In this document: positions 1 through 8,140 of the stretch, piece after piece
How positions within the stretch are numbered: the stretch's first letter is position 1
How the letters are laid out: every line of letters starts with the position of its first letter
Origin: Oscillospiraceae bacterium
GTDB taxonomy: Bacteria > Bacillota > Clostridia > Oscillospirales > Ruminococcaceae
Assembly: GCA_021201135.1 (NCBI GenBank)
Contig: JAJQGT010000030.1
Span: 1-64,000, forward strand
Direction of reading: 5' to 3'
DNA length: 64,000 nt
Made by a program: the position numbers and the translations under genes
The notes under the pieces: generated by a model
The model's input: only the letters and a program-made list of their open reading frames with translations
Told to the model about the DNA's origin: nothing
The model's database searches: none

Positions 1-73
1 CCTGCCGAGCAAAGAGGATTTGAAGAAGTTATTGGAGGAGCAGATGGAGGAAGATAGCAAACAAAGTTTGTAA
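1..73 (+). CDS. 3' end of an unidentified gene (cut by window edge)
   Basis: The second reading frame is open from the window edge to a TAA at 71-73 and gives a 23-residue, strongly charged tail ending EEDSKQSL. It looks helical. Too little is visible to name the protein. It lies just before the oriT and is probably another cargo or mobilization gene of the element. Confidence 0.45.
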   Translation, partial: LPSKEDLKKLLEEQMEEDSKQSL

Positions 74-140
74 AACTTTTGTATGTGTAAATCATTCCTT
101 GCTTTTCTCACCAAAACAGTCTCTTTGCTCCGGGGTTCAT

Positions 141-208
141 CCAAAAGGGCTACTCCCTTTTGGCACACGACTTTCCCAAATGGAAAGTCTAGTGTGTTAT
201 ACCTTTGC
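141..208 (+). other. oriT: Origin of transfer (oriT), MobV/pMV158 type
   Basis: The core TAGTGTG-TTA at 190-199 matches the nick region recognised by MobV (Pre/Mob) relaxases. The expected inverted repeat is present: CACACGACTTTCC (164-176) faces GGAAAGTCTAGTGTG (182-196), with an unpaired CTA bulge as in pMV158. A second perfect hairpin, CCAAAAGGG/CCCTTTTGG, sits just upstream (141-163). The nick is expected between 196 and 197. The relaxase gene that should act here (3940-4929) is 3.7 kb away rather than directly downstream. Confidence 0.75.
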
Positions 209-243
209 AAAATAGCCGTCGGACGAAAACTCAATATAAATAC

Positions 244-276
244 AAAAGGGAGCCAGTTTCGGCTCCCTTGTTTGTT
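244..276 (-). terminator. Bidirectional intrinsic terminator after the sigma gene
   Basis: A hairpin with the arms GGGAGCC (248-254) and GGCTCCC (261-267) is flanked by T-rich tracts on both strands. It lies 37 bases past the stop of the minus-strand sigma gene and could also stop transcripts arriving from the left. Confidence 0.7.
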
Positions 277-312
277 TGGCATATTGAAAAGGTATATCAA
301 TCCCCGCCCACG

Positions 313-945
313 CTAAGACCACCACGGCAGTTCCAACCGCAGGTTGTCCATAGCATTCTCCTCAATCTTCTTCGCCCGACTCTCGCTCAAGTTAAAATGG
401 GTTGCCGTTCCAATCATCGTATGCTCCACGTCGTCTGTGAATCCGTAGCGATATAGGAGGTAGGTCTGCTCCCTGTCTCCAATCTTATCTAATGCCCCAT
501 AAAGCTCTCGCAGAGTTTCCTTCTCTATGCAAATCTTTTCCGGTGACTTGACAGTAGGATCTGCAATCGCTTCAATACGAAGCATCTGCTCATCGCCGGA
601 GATGACTTCATCAAGACAAACTTTTTGAAAGGCAAGCCCGTCGGTAGATTCTCTCCGTACAAAGTCAATCATTGCATTTCGGATGAAAGGTGCGGCATAG
701 GTCAGAAACCTGATGCCCTTTTCTCCGTCGAACCGAGGAATCGCATTCAATAATCCAATACAGCCCTCTTGCTCCAAATCGTCCTTGTCAATAACAAGTT
801 CACTCTCGCCGAGATTCATCTTTACATAAATATCGTTGGCGGTTTTGCGAATGAAGCCGATGTTGTTTTCCAAAAGCAGGTTTCGAGCGTTTTTGTCTCC
901 ATTCTGAGCTAATGCACAGAGCTGTTCATTGCTCAAGTGCTTCAT
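313..945 (-). CDS. Sigma-70 family RNA polymerase sigma factor of the element
   Basis: This protein of about 210 residues is an alternative sigma factor of the kind carried by Firmicutes mobile elements. Region 2 is seen around residues 55-100 (DLEQEGCIGLLNA, then RFLTYAAPFIRNAM), which should bind core polymerase and the -10 element. A region 4 helix-turn-helix lies at the C-terminus. The ATG at 945 is preferred over the upstream GTG at 951 because AGGAGAG stands at a good distance. It overlaps the upstream HTH gene by 20 bases, so the two are translationally coupled. The target promoters cannot be read from the sequence. Confidence 0.8.
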   Translation of the reverse strand: MKHLSNEQLCALAQNGDKNARNLLLENNIGFIRKTANDIYVKMNLGESELVIDKDDLEQEGCIGLLNAIPRFDGEKGIRFLTYAAPFIRNAMIDFVRRESTDGLAFQKVCLDEVISGDEQMLRIEAIADPTVKSPEKICIEKETLRELYGALDKIGDREQTYLLYRYGFTDDVEHTMIGTATHFNLSESRAKKIEENAMDNLRLELPWWS

Positions 946-1759
946 TGCCACTCTCCTGTTTCAAAGTGCTTTCCATAAAGTCAGTCAACGATTCTCCGAA
1001 CTTTTCCAATGACTGTGGAGTGACACCGTCCATTCCGGAAACACTGTCAGTTACCGCAGTGCTTATTTCCTTAGGTGTAATATGAATATTCTGGATGTCC
1101 TGTCCCTTTGTAAGCTTATTGAACATCTCCTCGGTTTCTTCTTTGATCATAGCCTGTACTGTCGCAAAGTTATGCCCTATTTCCTTCTTGATGTCCTTGA
1201 CAGTTTGCATGAACTGGTTTTCAATAGTGGTAAGGTCTGCCTGATACACCGGCGTTTTCATTCGCATAAGTTGCCTTGCGGTCTCACCTGCCGCTTCGGA
1301 GTCTGAAGTTTTCCGAACCATGCTACATAGAGTAGCAAATAGCTGATTCTGCGCGGCGAATCCGGTAGCGAGAGAATCATTGAAATACTGCTCCAATATG
1401 TAGGTCAGTTCCCCGAATCGCGGGCTTTCCAATAAGCAGTTGACGACCTGAACATTAACCTTTCCGGTGTAGAGATTTCTTGCGGCTTGTGCAGTTAAAC
1501 CCAGTTCGCTTATCTCGTAATTCTTCATGTCCGGCACGTCTGTAACTCCCAAAAGGAAGTCTGTAGATACATTGAATAATCTCGCTATACGAATGATGTT
1601 CTCATCGTCAAGTTTATCTGTCTTTCCGGTCAAAAACCGGCTTATGAGGCTGTCACTGCACCCTATTCTGAGTGCCAAGTCTTTCTGAGATAATTTGTAA
1701 CGCTTCATCAAGTCGGCAATCCGTTCTCTGACGGTGCCGGGAAGAAATGTGTTTTCCAT
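926..1759 (-). CDS. XRE-type helix-turn-helix regulator of the element
   Basis: The first 70 residues form a Cro/C1-type helix-turn-helix (LSQKDLALRIGCSDSLISRFLTGK) followed by FNVSTDFLLGVTD, typical of these repressors. The remaining 200 residues are mostly helical with no recognised enzyme motif. The 3' end overlaps the sigma gene, so both form one operon read from a consensus promoter (1792-1820). It is probably the element's own repressor or activator and may autoregulate through the palindrome at 1823-1843. The ATG at 1759 has a GAAAGGAG ribosome site upstream. Confidence 0.8.
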   Translation of the reverse strand: MENTFLPGTVRERIADLMKRYKLSQKDLALRIGCSDSLISRFLTGKTDKLDDENIIRIARLFNVSTDFLLGVTDVPDMKNYEISELGLTAQAARNLYTGKVNVQVVNCLLESPRFGELTYILEQYFNDSLATGFAAQNQLFATLCSMVRKTSDSEAAGETARQLMRMKTPVYQADLTTIENQFMQTVKDIKKEIGHNFATVQAMIKEETEEMFNKLTKGQDIQNIHITPKEISTAVTDSVSGMDGVTPQSLEKFGESLTDFMESTLKQESGNEALEQ

Positions 1760-1791
1760 TCGTTATGCTCCTTTCTCACGAATCCAACAAC

Positions 1792-1820
1792 ATTATACCT
1801 TATTGACGGAGCAATAGCAA
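1792..1820 (-). promoter_or_regulatory. Promoter of the HTH/sigma operon
   Basis: Reading the minus strand, TTGCTA (1815-1820) and TATAAT (1792-1797) are 17 bases apart, about 30 bases before the HTH start codon. Confidence 0.65.
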
Positions 1821-1822
1821 TA

Positions 1823-1843
1823 AACAAACTGTGAACATTTGTT
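1823..1843. promoter_or_regulatory. Putative operator for the element's HTH regulator
   Basis: AACAAA and TTTGTT form an inverted repeat with a 9-base centre, directly upstream of the -35 box of the HTH/sigma operon and between the two divergent operons of the element. That position suits a self-binding repressor site. Binding is inferred. Confidence 0.4.
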
Positions 1844-1996
1844 GCTACCCTGATTTTTTTGCATTTTTGCAATTTTGTCGGGGTGGCAATTTTCTTTTTT
1901 TGCAAAAGTGCCGGATTTTTCGGCTCATAGCCCTTTTATCCGTATATTCAGGTGACAAGCAAGAATTGTCAAATACAATACACGGAGGTTATACAT

Positions 1997-2551
1997 ATGA
2001 ACCTATTTGAAGAAGTCAAGGCGACAGTTTCCCTGAAACAAGCCGCCGCACACTACGGCTTAGAACCCACCCAAAATGGCATGATCCGCTGTCCTTTTCA
2101 TGAAGACCGGCATCCGAGCATGAAGCTGAATGAGGATTACTTCTACTGCTTCGGCTGTGGAGCTATGGGAGATGTAGTCGAGCTGACAAGGAGACTGTTC
2201 AGCCTGACGCCCTACGAAGCCGCAAGGAAGTTGATGGAGGATTTCGGGGTAGAGCAAAGCAATAAGCCCGTAGTTTCGAAACAATGGCGCAAAAGCACTT
2301 GGGAGCAGGACATGGACATACTGTTTCGGTATCTGAGAGTGTTGAAGCGTTGGAAAGAACGGTATGCTCCTAAATTTCCGGAAGACATCCCGGATAAACA
2401 CTTCATTGAAGCCTGCCAGAATCTTGAGTATGTCGCTTATCTGGTGGATAAGCTCACGTTCTCGGACAAGGACGAACGGACCGACTTGATGAACGAACTT
2501 CACGAGAGCGGATATATTGAAAGAATCCGAGAGGAGGTCTGTCATGAATAA
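1997..2551 (+). CDS. CHC2 zinc-finger (primase-like) protein
   Basis: This 184-residue protein carries a CHC2 zinc ribbon of the DnaG type near residues 30-60: CPFHEDRHPS followed by YFYCFGCGAMGD. Such proteins on mobile elements help replicate the excised circle. It has no TOPRIM catalytic domain, so it probably works with the next gene, which carries the ATPase. The ATG at 1997 is chosen because ACGGAGG stands 7 bases before it; the open frame extends further upstream without a ribosome site. It overlaps the next gene by 8 bases. Confidence 0.8.
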   Translation: MNLFEEVKATVSLKQAAAHYGLEPTQNGMIRCPFHEDRHPSMKLNEDYFYCFGCGAMGDVVELTRRLFSLTPYEAARKLMEDFGVEQSNKPVVSKQWRKSTWEQDMDILFRYLRVLKRWKERYAPKFPEDIPDKHFIEACQNLEYVAYLVDKLTFSDKDERTDLMNELHESGYIERIREEVCHE

Positions 2552-3881
2552 CCCTGTCTGGTTCGACGGAAAGAACATAAACGAAGCTCTGTTCTGCAGT
2601 GAGTTTCTTAGGAACCGCAAGATAATCTTTGCGAACAACGCTTTCTTTACTCCCGACGGCAGAGTGATGGATGACTTGCCACTTCGTGGTGAGATTTACG
2701 AGGAGCTTCGAGATTGCGCCGTAAACAATATCCCCGGAAAGATAAACAACATCGTAGAGGTAATGAAATTAGCGGCGCAAGTTGAAGACTTCCCGCCGGA
2801 GGAAGATAAAATACATCTATCAAACGGAACACTTTACCTTGATGGGAATTTCATAGAGGGTAAGCCTGACGTAGTCCGAAACAGATTGCCGGTTGCCTAT
2901 CGTCCCGATGCACCTGAGCCAACGTTGTGGTTGTCTTTCCTGAGCGAGCTATTGCACCGAGAGGATATACCCACCTTGCAGGAGTTCATCGGTTACTGCC
3001 TTATTCCAAGCAATAAAGGTCAACGGATGATGATCATCAAAGGTAACGGTGGCGAAGGAAAATCTCAGATTGGAGCAATTTTAACTTCAATATTCGGAAG
3101 CAACATGAAAGATGGAAGCATCGGAAAAGTATCCGAAAACAGGTTTGCAAGAGCAGACCTTGAACACATTCTTTTATGTGTAGATGACGATATGCGTATA
3201 GAGGCACTCAGGCAGACAAATTACGTTAAGTCAATAGTTACTGCTCAAGGCAAAATGGATTTGGAACGCAAGGGAAAGCAGAGTTACCAAGGGTATATGT
3301 TTGCGAGATTACTGGCATTCAGCAATGGAGATTTGCAAGCATTGTATGACAGAAGCGACGGCTTTTACAGAAGGCAATTAGTCCTTACTACAAAAGAACG
3401 TCCCATTGACAGGATTGACGACCCGGACATCTCGAAGAAGATGAGAAGCGAAGCGGAGGGCATATTCCTCTGGGCATTCAGAGGGCTTCAACGACTTTCC
3501 AATAACAACTTTAAATTCACTGAGAGCCAACGGACGAAGAATAACAGAGAATCTGTCAAAAGGGATAACAATAATATCTTCGACTTCCTTGAATCCGAGG
3601 GATATATCCGTCTTAACGAAAACGCAACAGCAATTTCTAAAGACTTGTATGAGGTCTATCGGATGTGGTGCGAGGAGAACTCCCTTATCCCCTTAAAGTC
3701 CCGAAGCTTCAGCGATTGCATGATTGCAAATGCCGACAAGTACCACTTGGAGCATTGCAACAACATCACGAATTCAGCAGGGCGCAGAGTCTGGGGATTC
3801 ACCGGAATAGAAACAATTACAATAGCAGAGAACACCGTCAATTCGCAACGTACATACATACCGGTTGAATGGGTGGAGTGA
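2544..3881 (+). CDS. Phage/plasmid-type primase-helicase (D5/P4 family)
   Basis: This 445-residue replication protein shows a Walker A loop, GNGGEGKS, around residue 165 and a following acidic Walker B stretch (ILLCVDDDM), as in the P4/D5-type superfamily 3 helicases. The C-terminus ends in a winged-helix-like region. It is expected to unwind and prime the excised element. The start ATG at 2544 sits inside the stop region of the CHC2 gene and is preceded by GAGGAGG; the open frame from 2517 is not needed. Together with the CHC2 protein it forms a split primase/helicase. Confidence 0.8.
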   Translation: MNNPVWFDGKNINEALFCSEFLRNRKIIFANNAFFTPDGRVMDDLPLRGEIYEELRDCAVNNIPGKINNIVEVMKLAAQVEDFPPEEDKIHLSNGTLYLDGNFIEGKPDVVRNRLPVAYRPDAPEPTLWLSFLSELLHREDIPTLQEFIGYCLIPSNKGQRMMIIKGNGGEGKSQIGAILTSIFGSNMKDGSIGKVSENRFARADLEHILLCVDDDMRIEALRQTNYVKSIVTAQGKMDLERKGKQSYQGYMFARLLAFSNGDLQALYDRSDGFYRRQLVLTTKERPIDRIDDPDISKKMRSEAEGIFLWAFRGLQRLSNNNFKFTESQRTKNNRESVKRDNNNIFDFLESEGYIRLNENATAISKDLYEVYRMWCEENSLIPLKSRSFSDCMIANADKYHLEHCNNITNSAGRRVWGFTGIETITIAENTVNSQRTYIPVEWVE

Positions 3882-3939
3882 TGTATGTATGTACATAGTG
3901 ATTAACCCAAAAAGCCGTATATATTAGGAGGTATAAATA

Positions 3940-4929
3940 GTGTCGAAAGCACAATACGCAATTCTCCGCTTTGCGAAGTACAAAGGTCCGGAGATTTCAA
4001 ACATAGAGGCTCACAATGAGCGAACTAAAGAGAAGTACGTTAGCAATCCAGACGTTGACACAAGCAAAAGCCACTTGAACTTTCATCTTGTTGAACCGCA
4101 AGGAAAGTACCGGACAGTTGCCGAACAGCAGATAAAAGATTCCGGTTGCAGGACACGGACGGACAGTGTGAGGCTTGTTGAGGCTCTCGTTACCGCAACG
4201 CCGGAGTTCTTCAAGAATAAGAATAAAGACGAGATCAGGGCATACTTCCAAGAAGCCTTGGATTTCATCAAACAGCACCAGCGACCGGAAACAATAATCT
4301 CTGCAACCGTACATATGGATGAGAAAACGCCACATATGCACTTGTCTTTCGTGCCGTTGACCGAGGACGGCAGACTCAGTGCCAAAGAAATCGTTGGCAA
4401 CAAGAAGAAGCTGACCGAATGGCAGGACAGGTTCTGGGAGCATATGGTCAGGAAGTACCCGGATTTGGAACGTGGAGAGAGCGCATCTCTTACGTGCAGA
4501 GACCACATCCCGCCGAGGGTGTTCAAAGAGATGACACAGTTGACTGCTCAGAAAGAGAAGTTGGAGGAGTTAATCTCAAGCGCTAACCTATTCAATGCCA
4601 AGGGTAGGATTGACGAGATTGAGAAACTCTTGGACAAGTACATCCCCGCTGTTGAACAGATGCACACGACGCTTAAGAAATACAACGTTGCTTTCACTAC
4701 AACGACAACAGAGAACAAGAAGCTGAAAAAGAAGAACGAGCAACTCACGCAGACTCTTGAGAAATCTTCGAAAGAGAGTGTCCTTAAGAAGCTTGAGGAT
4801 GAGAGGCTCAAGCATCAGTATCTTGATGCGGTTGAGATTCTGGAGAGGATTCCGCCGGAGGTTGTGAGGAGTTATACTAGGATGCCTGTTACTAAATCAC
4901 ATGAGAAAGTTGGTGATGTTATTGCTTAA
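3940..4929 (+). CDS. mobV: MobV family relaxase (Pre/Mob)
   Basis: This 329-residue nicking enzyme starts with a MobV N-terminus (residues 1-45) and shows the metal-binding motif HMDEKTPHMHLSF near residue 125, the hallmark of Mob_Pre relaxases. Residues 200-300 are a lysine/glutamate-rich coiled coil. It should cut oriT and pilot the single strand into a recipient with a helper conjugation system. The GTG at 3940 is supported by AGGAGG. The likely oriT is at 141-208, unusually far upstream. The 3' end overlaps the excisionase-like gene. Confidence 0.88.
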   Translation: MSKAQYAILRFAKYKGPEISNIEAHNERTKEKYVSNPDVDTSKSHLNFHLVEPQGKYRTVAEQQIKDSGCRTRTDSVRLVEALVTATPEFFKNKNKDEIRAYFQEALDFIKQHQRPETIISATVHMDEKTPHMHLSFVPLTEDGRLSAKEIVGNKKKLTEWQDRFWEHMVRKYPDLERGESASLTCRDHIPPRVFKEMTQLTAQKEKLEELISSANLFNAKGRIDEIEKLLDKYIPAVEQMHTTLKKYNVAFTTTTTENKKLKKKNEQLTQTLEKSSKESVLKKLEDERLKHQYLDAVEILERIPPEVVRSYTRMPVTKSHEKVGDVIA

Positions 4930-5110
4930 GAATTACGGCGACGTCATGATCGTCGAAGAAGTCTGCGAGGTTCTGAAGCTTGGTAAGAATAAGGTTTACG
5001 AGCTACTGCAAAGTGGCGACATTGCCTCCCGCAAGGTCGGTAGAAAATATCTTATCCCGAAGAAGTCCGTGATTGACTTTTTAGAGTCGGTACGGTATAC
5101 TTCTAATTAA
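4916..5110 (+). CDS. xis: Excisionase-like small DNA-binding protein
   Basis: This protein of about 64 residues has the helix-turn-helix of the excisionase/MerR-like family: VEEVCEVLKLGKNKVYELLQ, then GDIASRKVGRKYLIPKK. It directly precedes the integrase, the normal place of xis in Tn916-like integration modules, and probably directs excision. The start is uncertain: ATGs at 4901, 4916 and 4946 are in frame. 4916 follows GAGAAAG and overlaps the relaxase end, suggesting translational coupling. Confidence 0.75.
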   Translation: MLLLKNYGDVMIVEEVCEVLKLGKNKVYELLQSGDIASRKVGRKYLIPKKSVIDFLESVRYTSN

Positions 5111-5143
5111 CACGGTAGGTTTCTACACGAGAAAGGAGCAACA

Positions 5144-6283
5144 ATGACAGGAAGCCTACAAAAGAAAAACGGCAAATATTATGCCGTCATAAACATATAC
5201 CAGAACGGAAACCGCAAGCAGAAGTGGATTGATACTGGTTTTGCTATAAAGGGTAATAAGATGAGGGCGGAAAAAGCTCTCAGGGAGATTCTTGTGCAAT
5301 ACGAATCCTCAGAAATCCCGATAGCAAGTGACACCGATTTTGCCGACTATGTCTCTCACTGGCTCGATTCTGTAAAGAACAAGATTGAGACGGACACCTA
5401 TGAGAGCTACGTCGAAACAGTGAAAGTCCACATTGACCCCTATTTTCGAAAATTGAACCGTTCGCTTGAAAGCTTAACCCGTGCCGATATTCAGAGTTAT
5501 ATTGACATTAAAGCTTCTTCCGGAAGAATCGACGGAAAAGGCGGTCTGTCCGCAACTACATTGAGACGGCACAGTGTGATAATTCACATGGTTTTTGACC
5601 TTGCCATCAAGGAGAACCTCATCAAATATAATCCCTGTGAGTTGATAGAGTTGCCAAAGGCAAAGAAATATGAGGCAAAATTCTGCGACAGAGATGACAT
5701 CAACAAACTTCTCACTGTTTCAAGAGATGAGGAAATCTACCCTATTATCTTCATAACCGTTTCTCTTGGTCTCAGAAGAAGCGAGGTTCTGGGCTTGCGA
5801 TGGCAGAGTGTAGACCTGAATCATGATATGATTACGATAAACAACACCGTCGTCAAGCACACAACCACAGTTGAAAAAGAGCGCACCAAGAGCAAGAGTA
5901 GCAACAGAACTCTCCCACTCAATGCGAGTGCAAAGGAGCTCCTTCTGCAAGTCAAGGCGAAGCAAGACGACAACCGCAGGTTTTTCGGAAACGGCTATCA
6001 CGAAAGCGACTATGTTTTCACCAGAGCCGACGGCACTCTCTACAATCCAGACTACATAACGCACACTTTTTCAAAGATTCTGAAAAAGAACGGTCTGGAA
6101 CACGTCAGATTTCACGACCTGCGCCATGCCTGCGGCGGTATTCTGATGTCCGAGGGCTGCACTCTCAAAGACGTTCAGACATATCTCGGTCACGCAAATA
6201 TTTCTGTGACCGCCGACGTATACGGGCATTTAGACCTCTCAAGAAAGAGAATGCTGTCGGACAAGATGTCGTTTGAAGTCTGA
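5144..6283 (+). CDS. int: Tyrosine-type integrase
   Basis: This 379-residue site-specific recombinase resembles the Tn916/phage integrase family. An N-terminal arm-binding domain (about residues 1-60, starting MTGSLQKKNGKYYAVI) is followed by a SAM-like core-binding domain (65-165) and the catalytic domain. Catalytic residues are visible: Arg in SLGLRRSEVLGLRW, HDLRH with the second Arg, LGHANIS with His, and the tyrosine nucleophile in ADVYGHLD. ATG 5144 is preceded by GAAAGGAG. It lies at the element edge next to tRNA-Ala, its presumed target. Confidence 0.92.
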   Translation: MTGSLQKKNGKYYAVINIYQNGNRKQKWIDTGFAIKGNKMRAEKALREILVQYESSEIPIASDTDFADYVSHWLDSVKNKIETDTYESYVETVKVHIDPYFRKLNRSLESLTRADIQSYIDIKASSGRIDGKGGLSATTLRRHSVIIHMVFDLAIKENLIKYNPCELIELPKAKKYEAKFCDRDDINKLLTVSRDEEIYPIIFITVSLGLRRSEVLGLRWQSVDLNHDMITINNTVVKHTTTVEKERTKSKSSNRTLPLNASAKELLLQVKAKQDDNRRFFGNGYHESDYVFTRADGTLYNPDYITHTFSKILKKNGLEHVRFHDLRHACGGILMSEGCTLKDVQTYLGHANISVTADVYGHLDLSRKRMLSDKMSFEV

Positions 6284-6389
6284 GTGTAAGCCAAGGGGTG
6301 TTAGACAAAGTGTTAGAAAAGCCCTGCAAAAATAGACAAAAAGGTAAAAGAAAAAGCCCGAAGATGGCTTATCTACGAGCTTTGTAAGC

Positions 6390-6465
6390 TGGTGGAGCAT
6401 ACGGGATTCGAACCCGTGACCTCCACACTGCCAGTGTGGCGCGCTCCCAACTGCGCTAATACCCC
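6390..6465 (-). tRNA. tRNA-Ala (anticodon GGC), presumed attachment site
   Basis: On the minus strand the sequence folds as a standard cloverleaf. The acceptor GGGGTAT pairs with ATGCTCC, the anticodon stem CCACA/TGTGG encloses the loop CTGGCAG with anticodon GGC, the T-arm reads ACGGGTTCGAATCCCGT, and the CCA end is encoded (6390-6392). The anticodon GGC reads alanine GCC/GCU codons. Its 3' end faces the integrase gene, as in tRNA-targeting integrations, and the tRNA is intact. Confidence 0.93.
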
Positions 6466-6545
6466 GGTACTTCGGATATAATAGCACAACTTACGGAAAA
6501 AATCAAGTCTTTTTTACGAGAAATTTCAGCGGGGCGGAAAAACTT

Positions 6546-7385
6546 TTACAGGAGCTTTCCCAGCACCCTCCCGATATCGTCATCAATGCACACCGATTGT
6601 TTCTCAATCTGCGACGGGCAGGCGGCATCGCCGTAGTTTATGCAAGCGTAGGTTGCTTTCGGGTTCTTCAGGGTCATCTGCCAGAAGGGGTACCTGATGA
6701 TGGAAGGGGTATTGAACCCGACGCCGAGCTCGAGGTAAAGCGTCGCCAAGCCCTCGTGTCTCCGTAGAAATTCGGAATACCTCTCCGCCGCCTGATGCCA
6801 GCCCTCGTCCTCGACAAAGGTATCATCACACCTAAGATTTGTGTTCATCGGCTTGCCGCAGACAGGGCATCTCGGGACGAGCTCCGACGGGATTCGCATG
6901 TTCTCCTGCGTCTCCATCATCTTTTTGATAACTTCTTCATTATCGTAAGTTTTCTGACGGCAGGGCTCAGAGCACTGGAAGAGACCGTAGTCGCCCTGAG
7001 TGTAGAAGAGGCGTTTCTTATCGAAGCCCGCTTTCTGGAAACAGTGGTCGACATTGGTCGTAAGGACGAAGTAATCCTTGTCCTTGACGAGCTCGAACAG
7101 GTCCTGATAGACCGGCTTCGGGGCGTCGGTATAGCGGTTTAAGTAAATATTTCTGCTCCAGAAGCCCCAGAACTCCTCGAGGGTTTCATAGGGATAGAAG
7201 CCGCCCGAGTACATGTCGTGAAAGCCGTACTTTTTCTCGAAGTCGGAGAAGTTCTCCTCGAACCTCCTGCCGGAATAGCTGAATCCCGCAGAGGTCGAGA
7301 GCCCCGCTCCCGCACCGATTACGACTGCGCCGGCGGTGTCGAGCGCTTCCCTCAAACGCTCAATCTGCTCTGAGGAGCTTCTCAT
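6546..7385 (-). CDS. sirTM: SirTM-class sirtuin (protein ADP-ribosyltransferase)
   Basis: This protein of about 279 residues belongs to the macrodomain-linked class M sirtuins, which use NAD+ to ADP-ribosylate proteins rather than deacetylate them. The NAD-binding GAGAGLSTSAGF is near the N-terminus. TTNVD supplies the Asn and Asp, and TQGDYG has Gln where deacetylating sirtuins have the catalytic His, the known SirTM signature. A zinc ribbon is seen in CSEPC and CPVCG...LRC. It overlaps the macrodomain gene. Starts at 7403 and 7385 are both possible and neither has a strong ribosome site, so translation is probably coupled. Confidence 0.88.
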   Translation of the reverse strand: MRSSSEQIERLREALDTAGAVVIGAGAGLSTSAGFSYSGRRFEENFSDFEKKYGFHDMYSGGFYPYETLEEFWGFWSRNIYLNRYTDAPKPVYQDLFELVKDKDYFVLTTNVDHCFQKAGFDKKRLFYTQGDYGLFQCSEPCRQKTYDNEEVIKKMMETQENMRIPSELVPRCPVCGKPMNTNLRCDDTFVEDEGWHQAAERYSEFLRRHEGLATLYLELGVGFNTPSIIRYPFWQMTLKNPKATYACINYGDAACPSQIEKQSVCIDDDIGRVLGKLL

Positions 7386-8139
7386 AAATTTCGAGGTCGG
7401 CATCTTTAAATACGTTGAATATCACCTTGATTTTGCTGTTGGTATCTTTCTTATAATCTGAAACTGTTCTGATTGCGATTTCTGCCGCCTTGTCGTTCGG
7501 GAAGTGGAACTCGCCGGTCGAGATGCAACAGAACGCGATACTCGGGACATTATTCTCATCCGCAAGCTTCAGACACGAACGGTAACAGGAGGCAAGAAGC
7601 TTCTTGTCCTTCTCCGTGAGCCTCCAACCGACAATCGGTCCGACCGTGTGGATGACGTGGTCGCACGGAAGATTGAATGCGGGAGTGATTTTGGCGGTGC
7701 CCGTCTCCTCCTCGTGACCCTGCTTCTGCATAATCTCGTTGCACGCAAGCCGAAGCTGAACGCCAGCATAGGTGTGGATGGCATTGTTGATGCACCCGTG
7801 ATTCGGGGCGAAGCAACCGAGGAGCGCCGAGTTTGCGGCGTTGACGATTGCCCCGCACCGAAGAGTCGTTATGTCTCCCTGCCAGAGATAAATGTCGTCG
7901 CGGACGGGCGCAAGGTCAGATATATCCGTAATTCCCTTCCCCATTGTCTCTTCACTAAGATACTCGTCCTGAATCTTCAAGAATTCGTCGCTAATCGGCT
8001 TCGGCAGACGGACGTTGAAAAGCGCCCTGAGAAGCCGCTTTTGCGAGTATTTGTCGGCGGGGATTTCATAGTCCCGATACTGCGGCTCTTCGGCAAGAAG
8101 CTCTTTTATTAGGTAAATTCTGCGGTCTTCCTGTGTCAT
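7360..8139 (-). CDS. Zinc-dependent macrodomain protein (ADP-ribosyl hydrolase partner of SirTM)
   Basis: This 259-residue protein has a macrodomain from about residue 85: GDITTLRCGAIVNAANSALLGC, then CINNAIHTYAGVQLR, and GTAKITPAFNLP...VIHTVGP. The Cys/His set around residues 110-125 fits the zinc-containing macrodomains encoded beside SirTM, which remove the ADP-ribose that SirTM adds. The first 80 residues form the helical N-terminal extension typical of this group. One base separates its ATG from the ferredoxin stop, and its end overlaps SirTM. No lipoate-carrier (GcvH-L) or lipoate ligase genes are present nearby, unlike in the extended operons of streptococci and staphylococci. Confidence 0.87.
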   Translation of the reverse strand: MTQEDRRIYLIKELLAEEPQYRDYEIPADKYSQKRLLRALFNVRLPKPISDEFLKIQDEYLSEETMGKGITDISDLAPVRDDIYLWQGDITTLRCGAIVNAANSALLGCFAPNHGCINNAIHTYAGVQLRLACNEIMQKQGHEEETGTAKITPAFNLPCDHVIHTVGPIVGWRLTEKDKKLLASCYRSCLKLADENNVPSIAFCCISTGEFHFPNDKAAEIAIRTVSDYKKDTNSKIKVIFNVFKDADLEIYEKLLRAD

Positions 8140-8140
8140 A

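Larger units (their letters stand above)
1..6390 (+). mobile_element. Integrative mobilizable element (left end outside window), inserted at tRNA-Ala
   Basis: The block carries, in order, a MobV-type oriT, a sigma factor/HTH regulator pair (minus strand), a CHC2 zinc-finger protein, a primase/helicase, a MobV relaxase, an excisionase-like protein and a tyrosine integrase whose stop lies about 105 bases from the 3' end of tRNA-Ala(GGC). This gene set is that of a mobilizable integrative element: it can excise, be nicked and be moved by a helper, but no conjugation-pore genes are visible. The right boundary is inferred as the tRNA 3' end, the usual core site of such integrases. No second copy of the tRNA 3' end was seen inside the window, so the left boundary should lie before base 1. 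Confidence 0.8.
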
